Assembly (NCBI RefSeq): GCF_965276875.1
Contig: NZ_OZ255701.1
Span: 1,178,001-1,242,000 of the forward strand
Direction of reading: 5' to 3'
Source of the DNA: Lichenicoccus sp965276875
Lineage (GTDB): Bacteria; Pseudomonadota; Alphaproteobacteria; Acetobacterales; Acetobacteraceae
DNA length: 64,000 nucleotides
Each line of letters opens with the position of its first letter. Position 1 is the first letter of the stretch. Both the position numbers and the translations under genes were made by a program. This document shows positions 25,898 through 34,829 of the stretch, one piece after another. A model generated the notes under the pieces. That model was not told where the DNA came from. It made no database searches and saw only the letters and a program-made list of their open reading frames with translations.

Positions 25898-27495
25898 GTC
25901 CGGGTGCGCGTCCGAAGGGCTGGCTCGCGCGCACGCTCCTGGCCTGCGGTCTAGGCGTAGCGCCGAGCTTGGCGGCCATCGCGGCGAGCACGCCGCCCGT
26001 CGATATCGACCAACTCGCCGCGCGCGCCCAGAAGACCTTCTCCGTTCCCGGCATGGCGATCGCCGTCGTCAAGGACGACAAGATCGTGTTCGAGAAGGGC
26101 TATGGCGTTCGCGAGGTCGGCAAGCCCGGACGGGTCGACGCGCAAACCCTGTTCGGCATCGGCTCCAACACCAAAGCCTTCACCGTCGCGGCTCTCGGCA
26201 TGCTGGTGGACCAGGGCAAGCTGCATTGGGACGACAAGGTCATCGACCATATCCCGCAATTCCGGCTTATGGACCCTTGGGTGACGCGGCAGTTCACCAT
26301 CCGCGACATGCTGACCCATCGCAGCGGGTTGGGTCTCGGCGCCGGCGACCTGATGATCTTCCCGCAAACCGACTTCACCCGAAGCGATATCATCCATAAT
26401 CTCCGCTTCCTCAAGCCGGTCTCCAGCTTCCGTTCGAAGTTCGACTACGACAATCTGCTCTACATTGTCGCCGGCCAGCTTATTCCCGCTACGACCGGCG
26501 TGAGCTGGGAGGATTTCGTACAAAAGAGAATCCTCGACCGGCTCGGGACCGGCTGCGCCGCCAATCTCCTGCACGCCGGCCGCAACCCGGACGTCGCATC
26601 GCCCCACGTCACGATCTCCGGCACGACCGCCGCGGTGGCACCCGACAAGAGCACGGCATTCGATCCGGCGGGGTCAATCGAGTGCAGTGCGCAAGGGATG
26701 GCAAAGTGGATGATCCTCCAGCTTGCCGACGGCCGCATTGCGGACGGTTTGCCGCTCTTCAGCAAGACGGTCCACGCCGACATGTGGACTCCGCAGACCA
26801 TCATCACGCCGCTCCCCTCCACCGCAGGCCTGACGCAGACGCACTTCCTGGATTACGGACTCGGCTGGTTCCTGGAGAACGATTACGGCTACAGGCGGGT
26901 CTGGCATACCGGCGGCCTGATCGGGGAGGTCAGCTACGTGTCGCTGATCCCCTCGAAGCATCTCGGCATCGTGGTGCTGACCAATCAGGAAAGCGGCGGG
27001 GCGATCTATTCCGTCATGCAGACCCTGCTTGACGCCTATTTCGGTTCGCCGCGACGGGACTGGGTTGCCTATTGGAGCCAGCGCACCGAGAAGCAGGACC
27101 GCAAAGCCGCCGACGCCGATCGCGCCGCCAATGCCGCGATTGCCAAGTCCGGCGGCCATGCCGCGATGCCGCTCGACGCCTATGTGGGCACCTATCATGA
27201 CCCCTGGCGCGGCGACGCGACGGTGAGCCGCACAGGCGATACGCTGCGGTTGAGCTTCAGCCACACGCATGACATGACCGGGACGATGCACGCGGTGAAG
27301 GGCAACGTTTTTGTCGTGCGCTGGGACGATCGCAGCCTCAAGGCCGATGCCCTGGTCAATTTCGAGACCGGTTTCGCCGACACGGTGCGCGGCATGACGA
27401 TGAAGGCGCTGTCTCCCACCACGGATTTCAGCTTCGACTTCCACGACCTCGATTTCACCAGGCAGGCCGAGGCGACTGGGCCTGCCGCGCGGTGA
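25894..27495 (+). CDS. beta-lactamase-fold serine hydrolase (S12 type), secreted
   Basis: A 533-residue protein with an N-terminal signal segment (ARTLLACGLGVAPSLAAIA), a class C beta-lactamase fold and a C-terminal DUF3471-like beta domain (DAYVGTYHDPWRG onward). Catalytic residues are S91 and K94 (SNTK), YDN and WHTGG. It is distinct from the hydrolase at 18295, having no membrane domain and a canonical H/K-T-G box. Members include D-aminopeptidases, esterases and microcystinase B-like peptidases. The ATG overlaps the dehydrogenase stop and its own stop overlaps the next GTG, so translation is coupled. Releasing D-amino acids for the dehydrogenase is a natural guess. Confidence 0.85.
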   Translation: MSPGARPKGWLARTLLACGLGVAPSLAAIAASTPPVDIDQLAARAQKTFSVPGMAIAVVKDDKIVFEKGYGVREVGKPGRVDAQTLFGIGSNTKAFTVAALGMLVDQGKLHWDDKVIDHIPQFRLMDPWVTRQFTIRDMLTHRSGLGLGAGDLMIFPQTDFTRSDIIHNLRFLKPVSSFRSKFDYDNLLYIVAGQLIPATTGVSWEDFVQKRILDRLGTGCAANLLHAGRNPDVASPHVTISGTTAAVAPDKSTAFDPAGSIECSAQGMAKWMILQLADGRIADGLPLFSKTVHADMWTPQTIITPLPSTAGLTQTHFLDYGLGWFLENDYGYRRVWHTGGLIGEVSYVSLIPSKHLGIVVLTNQESGGAIYSVMQTLLDAYFGSPRRDWVAYWSQRTEKQDRKAADADRAANAAIAKSGGHAAMPLDAYVGTYHDPWRGDATVSRTGDTLRLSFSHTHDMTGTMHAVKGNVFVVRWDDRSLKADALVNFETGFADTVRGMTMKALSPTTDFSFDFHDLDFTRQAEATGPAAR

Positions 27496-28823
27496 GCGCC
27501 ACGGCGCCCGCGCTCGAGACCGATCGCGCCTGGCCAGCACTGCTTCCTGCCTGGTGGGCAGTCACGGTCTTCACGCTCTGCGCCGTGCTGTCCTACACCG
27601 ATCGGCAGATCCTGAGCCTGCTTGTCGACCCGATCCGGGCCGACCTGCACATCAGCGACACCCAGATCAGCCTGCTCCAGGGGCTCGCCTTCGCCCTGAT
27701 CTACTCAATTGCGGGGCTGCCTCTCGGCCGTCTCGCGGATCTGGTGCCACGTCGCGCGGTCATCATCTGCGGTGTGCTGGTATGGACGGTCGCGACTGTC
27801 GCCTGCGGCCTGAGCCACAGCTTCGGCGCCCTGTTCGCGGCACGGGTGTTCGTGGGAGTCGGGGAAGCCGCGCTGGCGCCGGCGGCAATGTCGATGATCA
27901 CCGACCTGTTCGCGCCGTACCGGCGTGGTGCCGCCATCGGCGTGTTCGTCATGGGGATGGTGGTCGGCGGCGGCATCGCACTTGGCATCGGCGGCTTCCT
28001 GTTGCAGGCGGCACAGGACGGCTTGCTGCGCAGCCTGCCGCTGCTGGGCGCGCTATCGCCGTGGCGCGCGTCGCTGCTGCTGCTCGGCCTGCCCGGGCTC
28101 GGTCTGGTGCTCCTGCTGCTGACGGTCAGGGAGCCGGCGCGCCGTCATCAGGGCGGCATTGCCACGCCGCGGCACTACAGCCTGCGTGAGGTGGGCGGCG
28201 AGCTGGTGCACCGCGGCGGTATCGTCTTCCCTCTGCTTGGGGCCATGGCGCTGATGTCGGTGGGCGATTTTTCGCTCATGAACTGGGTGCCCTCGCTGTT
28301 GTCTCGCGACTACCATCTCTCCTTTGCCGCGATCGGCGGAATCCTCGGCGGTCTTGCGGTGGTCATGGGAGGGTTGGGTACGGTGCTTGGCGGCCTGATT
28401 TCCGATCGCGCCGCGTCCGCCGCGGCCGGCGGTTTGCGGCTGCGGATCATCGCGGCAATGCTGTCGGCGCTGCTGGCGTTGCCGCTGCTGCTGCTTGGCG
28501 GCACGTCGCGCGTATGGGAGGTGTTCGTGCTGTTTGGTTGGTGGAACCTGTTTTCCTCGGCCGCGGGAACGATCGGCATTACCGCCATCCAGGAGGCGGT
28601 GCCGAACGAAATGCGCGGACTGACGATCTCGATGGTCTCGTTCGGCAATATCCTCGGCGGCCTGGGCCTCGGCACGATGGCCACTGCGATGATCACGGAA
28701 TTTGTCTTCCACGATCCGCATCGGGTCGCGGCGTCACTCAGTCTGGTTGTCGGTCCGGCGGCGATCCTCGGCTGCCTGCTGTTCTGGCGCGCGTCGGTCG
28801 GCGCCGCACGGGCCTCGGCATGA
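27492..28823 (+). CDS. MFS transporter, Spinster-like
   Basis: A 443-residue inner membrane protein with twelve hydrophobic segments. LSYTDRQILSLLVDPIRADL in helix 1 and GLPLGRLADLVPRRAVI in loop 2-3 are typical of the Spinster-like MFS branch, found in many catabolic operons. GTG start overlapping the hydrolase stop (GTGA); its TGA overlaps the E1 alpha ATG (ATGA). The position between the hydrolase and the branched-chain dehydrogenase suggests import of the peptide or amino acid released outside the cytoplasm, the role that MlrD plays in microcystin clusters. Substrate unproven. Confidence 0.85.
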   Translation: MSATAPALETDRAWPALLPAWWAVTVFTLCAVLSYTDRQILSLLVDPIRADLHISDTQISLLQGLAFALIYSIAGLPLGRLADLVPRRAVIICGVLVWTVATVACGLSHSFGALFAARVFVGVGEAALAPAAMSMITDLFAPYRRGAAIGVFVMGMVVGGGIALGIGGFLLQAAQDGLLRSLPLLGALSPWRASLLLLGLPGLGLVLLLLTVREPARRHQGGIATPRHYSLREVGGELVHRGGIVFPLLGAMALMSVGDFSLMNWVPSLLSRDYHLSFAAIGGILGGLAVVMGGLGTVLGGLISDRAASAAAGGLRLRIIAAMLSALLALPLLLLGGTSRVWEVFVLFGWWNLFSSAAGTIGITAIQEAVPNEMRGLTISMVSFGNILGGLGLGTMATAMITEFVFHDPHRVAASLSLVVGPAAILGCLLFWRASVGAARASA

Positions 28824-30058
28824 GTAGCGGCGAGAATCGGCCGCGGCTACGGCTGCACGTCCCCGCGCCGCGCGCGCGACCTGGTGATGCGGCGGATTTC
28901 AGCCATATTGCCATCCCCGAAGCGGGTGCGACCCGTCGGCCGGACGTGCTGGCCGCGGAGTCGGAGATGCGCGACATGCCTTACGGGCTCGTTCGCGTCC
29001 TGGATTTCGAGGGTGGAGCCAACGGGCCGTGGAACCCGCGACTCGATTCCGAGACCTTGGCGCGCGGGCTGCGCGCGATGCTGCTGACGCGGGTGTTCGA
29101 CACCATCATGTTCCAGGCGCATCGGCAGGGAAAAACCTCGTTCTTCATGACCTCCACAGGAGAGGAGGCGCTGGGTGCCGCACCCTCTATGGTGCTCGGC
29201 CGTGAGGACATGTGCTTTCCGACCTATCGCGTCGTCAGCTACCTGATGGCGCGCGACTATCCGCTGCTCTCGCTGGTCAACCAGATCTACTCGAACGCCG
29301 ACGATCCGCTGCGGGGACGACAGCTGCCGATCCTGTATTCTGCGCGCGAGTACGGCTTCTATTCGCTTTCCGGCAATGTCGGCAGCCGCTTCGGCCATGC
29401 CGTCGGCTGGGCAATGGCGTCTGCCTACAAGGGAGACGACAAGATCGCCATCGCCTATATCGGCGAGGGCACGACCGCCGAAGGCGACTTCCATGAGGCG
29501 CTGACGTTTGCCGCGGTCTATCGCGCGCCGGTCATCCTGTGCATTACCAACAACCAATGGGCGATCTCCTCGTTCCAGGGCACCGCCGGCGGCGAGGAGA
29601 CGACGTTCGCGGCGCGTGCGATCGGCTACGGCTTGCCCGGCCTACGTGTCGACGGCAACGATTTCCTGGCGGTCTATGCGGCAACGCTTTGGGCGGCGGA
29701 GCGCGCGCGCGGCAATGGCGGTGCCACGCTGATCGAGTTCGTCACCTATCGCGCTGGCGGCCACTCGACCAGCGACGATCCCTCCAAATATCGTCCCAGC
29801 GATGAAGCGCGCCACTGGCCGCTGGGCGACCCGATCAACCGGCTGAAGGCGCATCTGATCGCGGCCGGTGCATGGTCCGAGCCGCGGCATGAGGCGCTCG
29901 AGTCTGAGCTGACCGGGCTGGTGCGCGCGGCGAAAAAGGCAGGCGAGGCGGTCGGCACGCTCGGCACCTCAAAACCCGGCACGCGCGAGATGTTCGAGCA
30001 GGTCTACAAGACCGATGACTGGCGCATCATCGAGCAGCGCCGGGAACTCGGTGTCTGA
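28820..30058 (+). CDS. bkdA1: branched-chain 2-oxoacid dehydrogenase E1 alpha subunit
   Basis: A 412-residue thiamine diphosphate subunit. GEGTTAEGDFHEALTFAA followed by ITNNQWAIS is the cofactor-binding motif with G-E-G in place of G-D-G. The N-terminal extension, FMTSTGEEALG and YRAGGHSTSDDPSKYR (the phosphorylation-loop region in mitochondrial enzymes) fit the branched-chain type rather than pyruvate dehydrogenase. With the beta subunit it decarboxylates 2-oxoisocaproate, 2-oxoisovalerate and 2-oxo-3-methylvalerate. Start ATG overlaps the transporter stop, which ties the peptide and D-amino acid genes to leucine degradation in one transcript. Confidence 0.92.
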   Translation: MSSGENRPRLRLHVPAPRARPGDAADFSHIAIPEAGATRRPDVLAAESEMRDMPYGLVRVLDFEGGANGPWNPRLDSETLARGLRAMLLTRVFDTIMFQAHRQGKTSFFMTSTGEEALGAAPSMVLGREDMCFPTYRVVSYLMARDYPLLSLVNQIYSNADDPLRGRQLPILYSAREYGFYSLSGNVGSRFGHAVGWAMASAYKGDDKIAIAYIGEGTTAEGDFHEALTFAAVYRAPVILCITNNQWAISSFQGTAGGEETTFAARAIGYGLPGLRVDGNDFLAVYAATLWAAERARGNGGATLIEFVTYRAGGHSTSDDPSKYRPSDEARHWPLGDPINRLKAHLIAAGAWSEPRHEALESELTGLVRAAKKAGEAVGTLGTSKPGTREMFEQVYKTDDWRIIEQRRELGV

Positions 30059-31072
30059 ATGGCCAGCATGAACATGATCCGCGCGATCAATTCGGCACTC
30101 GATGTGATGCTGGGGCGCGATCCCGACGTTCTGGTGTTCGGCGAGGATGTCGGCTATTTCGGCGGCGTGTTCCGCGCCACGGACGGGCTGATGCGCAAGC
30201 ACGGGCCGACCCGATGCTTCGATACGCCGATCTCCGAAGGCGGCATCGTGGCGACCGCGATCGGCATGGGCGCGTACGGGCTGCGGCCGGTCGTCGAAAT
30301 CCAGTTCGCCGACTACATCCTGCCCGCCTACGACCAGCTCGTCTCGGAGGCGGCGCGGCTGCGCTACCGCTCCGCGGGCGAGTTCTGGGCGCCGATCACA
30401 GTGCGCTCGCCCTATGGAGGCGGCATCTTCGGCGGACAAACGCACAGCTCCAGCCCCGAGGCGATCTTCGCGCATGTATCGGGACTGAAGACAGTGATTC
30501 CCTCCAACCCGTACGATGCCAAGGGATTGCTGATCGCCGCGATCGAGGATGACGATCCGGTGATCTTCCTCGAGCCGAAGCGCCTCTATAATGGCCCATT
30601 CAACGGCCGCTTCGACCAGCCGGTCGGCACCTGGGCGCAGCATCCGAGCAGCGAAGTGCCAGAGGAACACTACAGGGTTCCGCTGGGGCAAGCCGTGATC
30701 GTCCGCGAGGGATCGGCAATGACCGTGCTCGCCTATGGCACGATGGTGCATGTCGCACTCTCGGCGGTGGAGGAAAGCGGCATCGACGCCGAGGTGATCG
30801 ACCTGCGCAGCATCGTGCCGCTCGATCTCGACACCATCATCGGATCGGTGCGCAAGACCCGGCGCTGCGTGATCGTGCACGAGGCGTCGCGCTATGGCGG
30901 CTTTGGCGGCGAGCTGTCGGCGCTGGTGCAGGAGCGCTGCTTCTATCATCTCGAGGCGCCGATCGAAAGGGTCACGGGCTGGGACACCCCCTATCCGCAT
31001 GCCTTCGAGTGGGACTACTTTCCCGGACCGGCCCGCGTGATCTCGGCGATGCAGCGCGCCCTGAAGGATTGA
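30059..31072 (+). CDS. bkdA2: branched-chain 2-oxoacid dehydrogenase E1 beta subunit
   Basis: A 337-residue transketolase-like pyrimidine-domain protein. FGEDVGYFGGVFRATDGL, DTPISEGGIVATAIGMGAYG and ARLRYRSAGEFWAPITVRSP are conserved in BkdA2/BCKDHB. The C-terminal domain shows VIVHEASRYGGFGGELSA. It pairs with the alpha subunit to form the E1 heterotetramer. ATG follows the alpha stop with no gap, so stoichiometric co-translation is expected. It ends two bases before the E2 start. Confidence 0.93.
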   Translation: MASMNMIRAINSALDVMLGRDPDVLVFGEDVGYFGGVFRATDGLMRKHGPTRCFDTPISEGGIVATAIGMGAYGLRPVVEIQFADYILPAYDQLVSEAARLRYRSAGEFWAPITVRSPYGGGIFGGQTHSSSPEAIFAHVSGLKTVIPSNPYDAKGLLIAAIEDDDPVIFLEPKRLYNGPFNGRFDQPVGTWAQHPSSEVPEEHYRVPLGQAVIVREGSAMTVLAYGTMVHVALSAVEESGIDAEVIDLRSIVPLDLDTIIGSVRKTRRCVIVHEASRYGGFGGELSALVQERCFYHLEAPIERVTGWDTPYPHAFEWDYFPGPARVISAMQRALKD

Positions 31073-31074
31073 CG

Positions 31075-32256
31075 ATGGGCAACTACGTGTTCCGGCTGCC
31101 GGATATCGGCGAAGGGGTCGCCGAGGCGGAGATCATCGCCTGGCGGATCAAGGTCGGCGACCATATCGAGGAAGACCAGGCGACGGTCGACGTGATGACC
31201 GACAAGGCGACGGTCGAGATGACCACGCCGGTGTCCGGCCGGGTGCTGGCGCTGCACGGCGAGGTCGGCCAGATGGTGCCGGTGGGCACGCCGCTGATCG
31301 AGATGGACCGCGATAATGCGGCAGCGCCGTCCCCCGCCCTACCCGAGCCCGAGGTCTCCCCAACCAATTCTGTCCGCGACGAGGCGCCGCTCGCGTCGCC
31401 TGCAACCCGCAGGCGTGCCCACGAACATGGGATCGACCTGCGGTTGGTGCCTGGCACCGGACCCGCCGCTCGTATCACGCCAGACGATCTCGACGCCTTC
31501 ATCGCGCGCGGCGACCCAGCCATTCAACAACCCGCAAGCGAGGGCTTGTCGCGCACCGGCGTCAGCGAGATCAGGATTACTGGCCTGCGCCGCAAGATCG
31601 CGGAGCGGATGCAGGACTCCAAGCGGCGCATTCCGCATTTCGGCTATGTGGAGGAGTTTGATCTGACCGAACTCGAAAGCCTGCGCCGCACGCTGAACGA
31701 GACCCGAACCGCGGAGCAGCTGAAGCTCTCTCTGTTGCCGTTCTTCATGCTTGCAATCACCAGGCTGACCGCCACGTTCCCGCAGCTCAACGCGCGATTC
31801 GACGATGTGGCCGGCATTCTGCGCGTCCATGACGGCGTGCATGTCGGCATCGCCACCCAGACCGCGGGCGGCCTGATGGTCCCGGTGGTGCGGCACGCGG
31901 AGACGCTCGATCTGTGGGGGTGCGCGCGTGAGTTGGCGCGCGTGACCGCCGCCGCGCGCGATGGCAGTGCCGCGCGCGACGAACTCACCGGCTCGACGAT
32001 CACGCTGACCAGCCTGGGTGCGCTCGGCGGCGTCTCCGCCACCCCGGTGATCAATGCGCCGGAGGTGGCGATCATCGGCCCGAACAAGCTGATTGAACGC
32101 CCGGTAGTACTGCACGGCCAGATCACCATACGAACGATGATGAACGTGTCCTCGTCGTTCGACCACCGGATCGTCGACGGCCATGACGCGGCCCGCTTCG
32201 TGCAAGCACTCAAGCGGTTGATCGAGCATCCCGCCTTGCTGTTCATGGAGTCCTGA
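31075..32256 (+). CDS. bkdB: branched-chain 2-oxoacid dehydrogenase E2 (dihydrolipoamide acyltransferase)
   Basis: A 393-residue E2 with one lipoyl domain at residues 1-80 (lipoylated Lys44 in DVMTDKATVEM), a peripheral subunit-binding domain at about 105-145 (SPATRRRAHEHGIDLRLVPG) and a catalytic domain from about 165 whose active site is SSFDHRIVDGHDAARF. It transfers isovaleryl and related acyl groups from the lipoyl arm to CoA. The protein is slightly shorter than Pseudomonas BkdB (about 423). Unlike the E2 scrap at 11870 it is complete. TGATG overlap with the E3 gene. Confidence 0.93.
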   Translation: MGNYVFRLPDIGEGVAEAEIIAWRIKVGDHIEEDQATVDVMTDKATVEMTTPVSGRVLALHGEVGQMVPVGTPLIEMDRDNAAAPSPALPEPEVSPTNSVRDEAPLASPATRRRAHEHGIDLRLVPGTGPAARITPDDLDAFIARGDPAIQQPASEGLSRTGVSEIRITGLRRKIAERMQDSKRRIPHFGYVEEFDLTELESLRRTLNETRTAEQLKLSLLPFFMLAITRLTATFPQLNARFDDVAGILRVHDGVHVGIATQTAGGLMVPVVRHAETLDLWGCARELARVTAAARDGSAARDELTGSTITLTSLGALGGVSATPVINAPEVAIIGPNKLIERPVVLHGQITIRTMMNVSSSFDHRIVDGHDAARFVQALKRLIEHPALLFMES

Positions 32257-33653
32257 TGCCGGCCACGATCACGGCCAGGGTTGTTGTCGTCGGCGGCGGT
32301 CCGGGCGGCTACGTCGCCGCAATCCGCTGCGGGCAGCTTGGGCTCGACACCATCCTGATCGACGAGCAGCGGCTCGGCGGCACCTGCCTGTTGCGCGGCT
32401 GCATTCCGTCCAAGGCGATGATCCATGCTGCGTCGCAGTTCGCGCTGATGACCGAGACCGCGGCGGCCCCGCACCTCGGCATCAGCCTGGCGGCGCCGCC
32501 CGAAATCGACATCGCGGCCACCGTCCGCTGGAAGGACGGGATCGTGGGCCAGCTCAGCGACGGAGTCGCAGGGTTGCTCAAACGCGCCAAGGTGCGCGTG
32601 CTGCAAGGACGCGCACATTTCACCGACGGCAAGACCTGCCGCGTCGTCTCGGAGGCGGGCGAGAGCGTCGTTGCCGCCGAGCACGTCATCCTCGCCACCG
32701 GCTCGGTAGCAGCGCCGCTGTCCGCGCTGGAGTTCGGCGGCTTGGTGATCTCGTCGGCCGAGGCGCTGTCGCTCGCCGCGTTGCCGAAGCGGCTCGTGGT
32801 GGTCGGCGGCGGCTATATCGGGGTCGAGCTGGGCAGCGCGTTCAGCAAGCTCGGCGTCATAGTCACGATCGTCGAGGCGCAGGCACAAATCCTGCCGAAC
32901 TACGACGCGGAACTGGTCGCCCCGGTGCGCGCGGCCTTGGCACGGCAAGGCGTCGAGATCCATGGCAGCGCGACGGCACTCGGTCTCGATGAGTCCGGTG
33001 CTGCGCTGCAAGTCAGGACGTCTGACGGAGAGACATTGTCGCTGCCGGCCGACAGGATTCTGGTAACCGTGGGCCGGCTGCCGGCGACGCAGGGCTGGGG
33101 CCTGGAAAACATGTCCGTGCAAATGGACGGCCGTTTCATCGAAATCGATGACCGCTGCGCCACGTCGATGAAGAATGTCTGGGCAATTGGCGACCTGGTC
33201 GGCGAGCCGATGCTGGCGCATAAGGCGTCCGCGCAGGGCGAGATGGTGGCCGAAATCATCGCCGGGCACCGCCGCCGCTTCGACCCCGCGACGATCGCCT
33301 CGGTCTGCTTTACCGACCCCGAGATCGTCAGCGCCGGCCTCGTACCGGACGCGGCAGAGCCAGACCTCGTCGTCTCAAGCTTTCCGCTGCGCGCCAACGG
33401 CAGGGCGTTGTCGATTGATGCGGGGCGCGATGGCGGCTTCGTCCGCGTCGTCTTCCGCGGGCGCGATCGGCGCATCCTTGGCGTGCAGGCGGTGGGTCAG
33501 CATGTCGCCGAGCTCGCCGGCGCATTTGTCGGCGCCATCGAGATGGGCGCCGTGCTCGAAGACATCGCCGGCACCATCCACGTCCATCCCACCCTCGGCG
33601 AGGCGTTCCACGAGGCAGCACTCAAGGGCCTTGGGCATGCCATCCACATCTGA
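32256..33653 (+). CDS. lpdV: dihydrolipoamide dehydrogenase (E3)
   Basis: A 465-residue pyridine nucleotide-disulfide oxidoreductase. GGGPGGYVAAIRCGQLG binds FAD, GGTCLLRGCIPSK holds the redox cysteine pair, GGGYIGVELG binds NAD, WAIGDLVGEPMLAHKAS is the second FAD contact and HVHPTLGEAFHEA carries the active-site His-Glu pair. It reoxidises the lipoyl group of the E2 just upstream. The gene belongs to the branched-chain complex, comparable to LpdV of Pseudomonas. The next gene begins 21 bp later. Confidence 0.94.
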   Translation: MPATITARVVVVGGGPGGYVAAIRCGQLGLDTILIDEQRLGGTCLLRGCIPSKAMIHAASQFALMTETAAAPHLGISLAAPPEIDIAATVRWKDGIVGQLSDGVAGLLKRAKVRVLQGRAHFTDGKTCRVVSEAGESVVAAEHVILATGSVAAPLSALEFGGLVISSAEALSLAALPKRLVVVGGGYIGVELGSAFSKLGVIVTIVEAQAQILPNYDAELVAPVRAALARQGVEIHGSATALGLDESGAALQVRTSDGETLSLPADRILVTVGRLPATQGWGLENMSVQMDGRFIEIDDRCATSMKNVWAIGDLVGEPMLAHKASAQGEMVAEIIAGHRRRFDPATIASVCFTDPEIVSAGLVPDAAEPDLVVSSFPLRANGRALSIDAGRDGGFVRVVFRGRDRRILGVQAVGQHVAELAGAFVGAIEMGAVLEDIAGTIHVHPTLGEAFHEAALKGLGHAIHI

Positions 33654-33674
33654 TGCACAAACGGAGGCTCGCGC

Positions 33675-34829
33675 ATGAATGCCGAATTCGACTTCGCGCT
33701 CGGCGACGTTGCCGACCAGATCCGCGAGACGACACGCCGTTTCGCCACCGATCGGATAGCACCGATCGCGGCACAAATCGATGCGGAGAACAGCTTCCCG
33801 CGCGCGCTGTGGCCGGAGATGGGCGCGCTCGGCCTGCACGGCATCACCGTCGAGGAAGAATATGGCGGCCTCGGGCTTGGCTATCTCGAACATGTGGTGG
33901 CGATGGAGGAAATCTCGCGCGCCTCGGCTTCGGTCGGTCTCAGCTACGGCGCGCACTCGAATTTGTGCATCAACCAGATCCGCCGCTGGGGGACCGAGGC
34001 GCAGAAGCGTCGTGTGCTGCCCGGGCTGATCTCTGGCGAGCATGTCGGCAGTCTGGCGATGTCCGAAGCAGGATCGGGGTCGGACGTGATTTCGATGCGA
34101 TTGCGCGCGGAACGAAGCGGCGAGGGCTGGCGGCTTAATGGCACAAAGTTCTGGATCACCAACGCGCCGGAGGCACAAATCCTGGTGGTCTATGCCAAGA
34201 GCGATCCGAACGCCGGTCCGAAGGGGATCACCACCTTCCTGATCGAGCGCGAGATGCCCGGCTTTTCGGTGTCGAAGAAGCTCGACAAGATGGGCATGCG
34301 CGGCTCCGACACCGCCGAGCTGGTCTTTGAGGATTGCGACGTGCCGGCCGAGAACATCATCGGCAAGGAGGGCCAGGGGGCGGCGATCCTGATGTCGGGG
34401 CTTGATTACGAGCGCGCGGTGCTCGCGGGCGGACCGCTCGGCATCATGCAGGCCTGCCTGGATTGCGTGCTGCCCTATGTCCGCGAGCGACGCCAGTTCA
34501 ACGCCGCGATCGGTTCGTTCCAGTTGATGCAGGCCAAGGTCGCGGACATGGTGGTGGCGCTGAATTCGGCGCGCGCCTACGTCTATGCGGTGGCGCGGGC
34601 CTGCGATCGCGGCCGGACCACACGCGCCGATGCCGCGGGCGCGATCCTGCTCGCCAGCGAGAACGCGGTGCGGGTGTCGCTGGAGGCGATTCAGGCGCTC
34701 GGCGGCGCCGGCTACACCAGGGAATGGCCGGTGGAGCGTTTCCTGCGCGACGCCAAGCTCTACGACATCGGCGCCGGCACCAACGAAATCCGGCGCTATT
34801 TGATCGGACGCGAGCTGATCGGCGCATGA
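33675..34829 (+). CDS. ivd: isovaleryl-CoA dehydrogenase
   Basis: A 384-residue acyl-CoA dehydrogenase that converts isovaleryl-CoA to 3-methylcrotonyl-CoA with FAD. Signatures: ASASVGLSYGAHSNLCINQI, LAMSEAGSGSDVISM, KFWITNAPEAQILVVYAK, DKMGMRGSDTAELVFEDC and GAGTNEIRRYLIGREL. The active-site glutamate in isovaleryl-CoA dehydrogenases sits in the middle helix (GLDYERAVLAGG region) rather than near the C-terminus, and the same DYERAVLAGGPLG pattern is present here. GGAGG precedes ATG. Its stop overlaps the carboxylase beta start (ATGA). Confidence 0.93.
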   Translation: MNAEFDFALGDVADQIRETTRRFATDRIAPIAAQIDAENSFPRALWPEMGALGLHGITVEEEYGGLGLGYLEHVVAMEEISRASASVGLSYGAHSNLCINQIRRWGTEAQKRRVLPGLISGEHVGSLAMSEAGSGSDVISMRLRAERSGEGWRLNGTKFWITNAPEAQILVVYAKSDPNAGPKGITTFLIEREMPGFSVSKKLDKMGMRGSDTAELVFEDCDVPAENIIGKEGQGAAILMSGLDYERAVLAGGPLGIMQACLDCVLPYVRERRQFNAAIGSFQLMQAKVADMVVALNSARAYVYAVARACDRGRTTRADAAGAILLASENAVRVSLEAIQALGGAGYTREWPVERFLRDAKLYDIGAGTNEIRRYLIGRELIGA

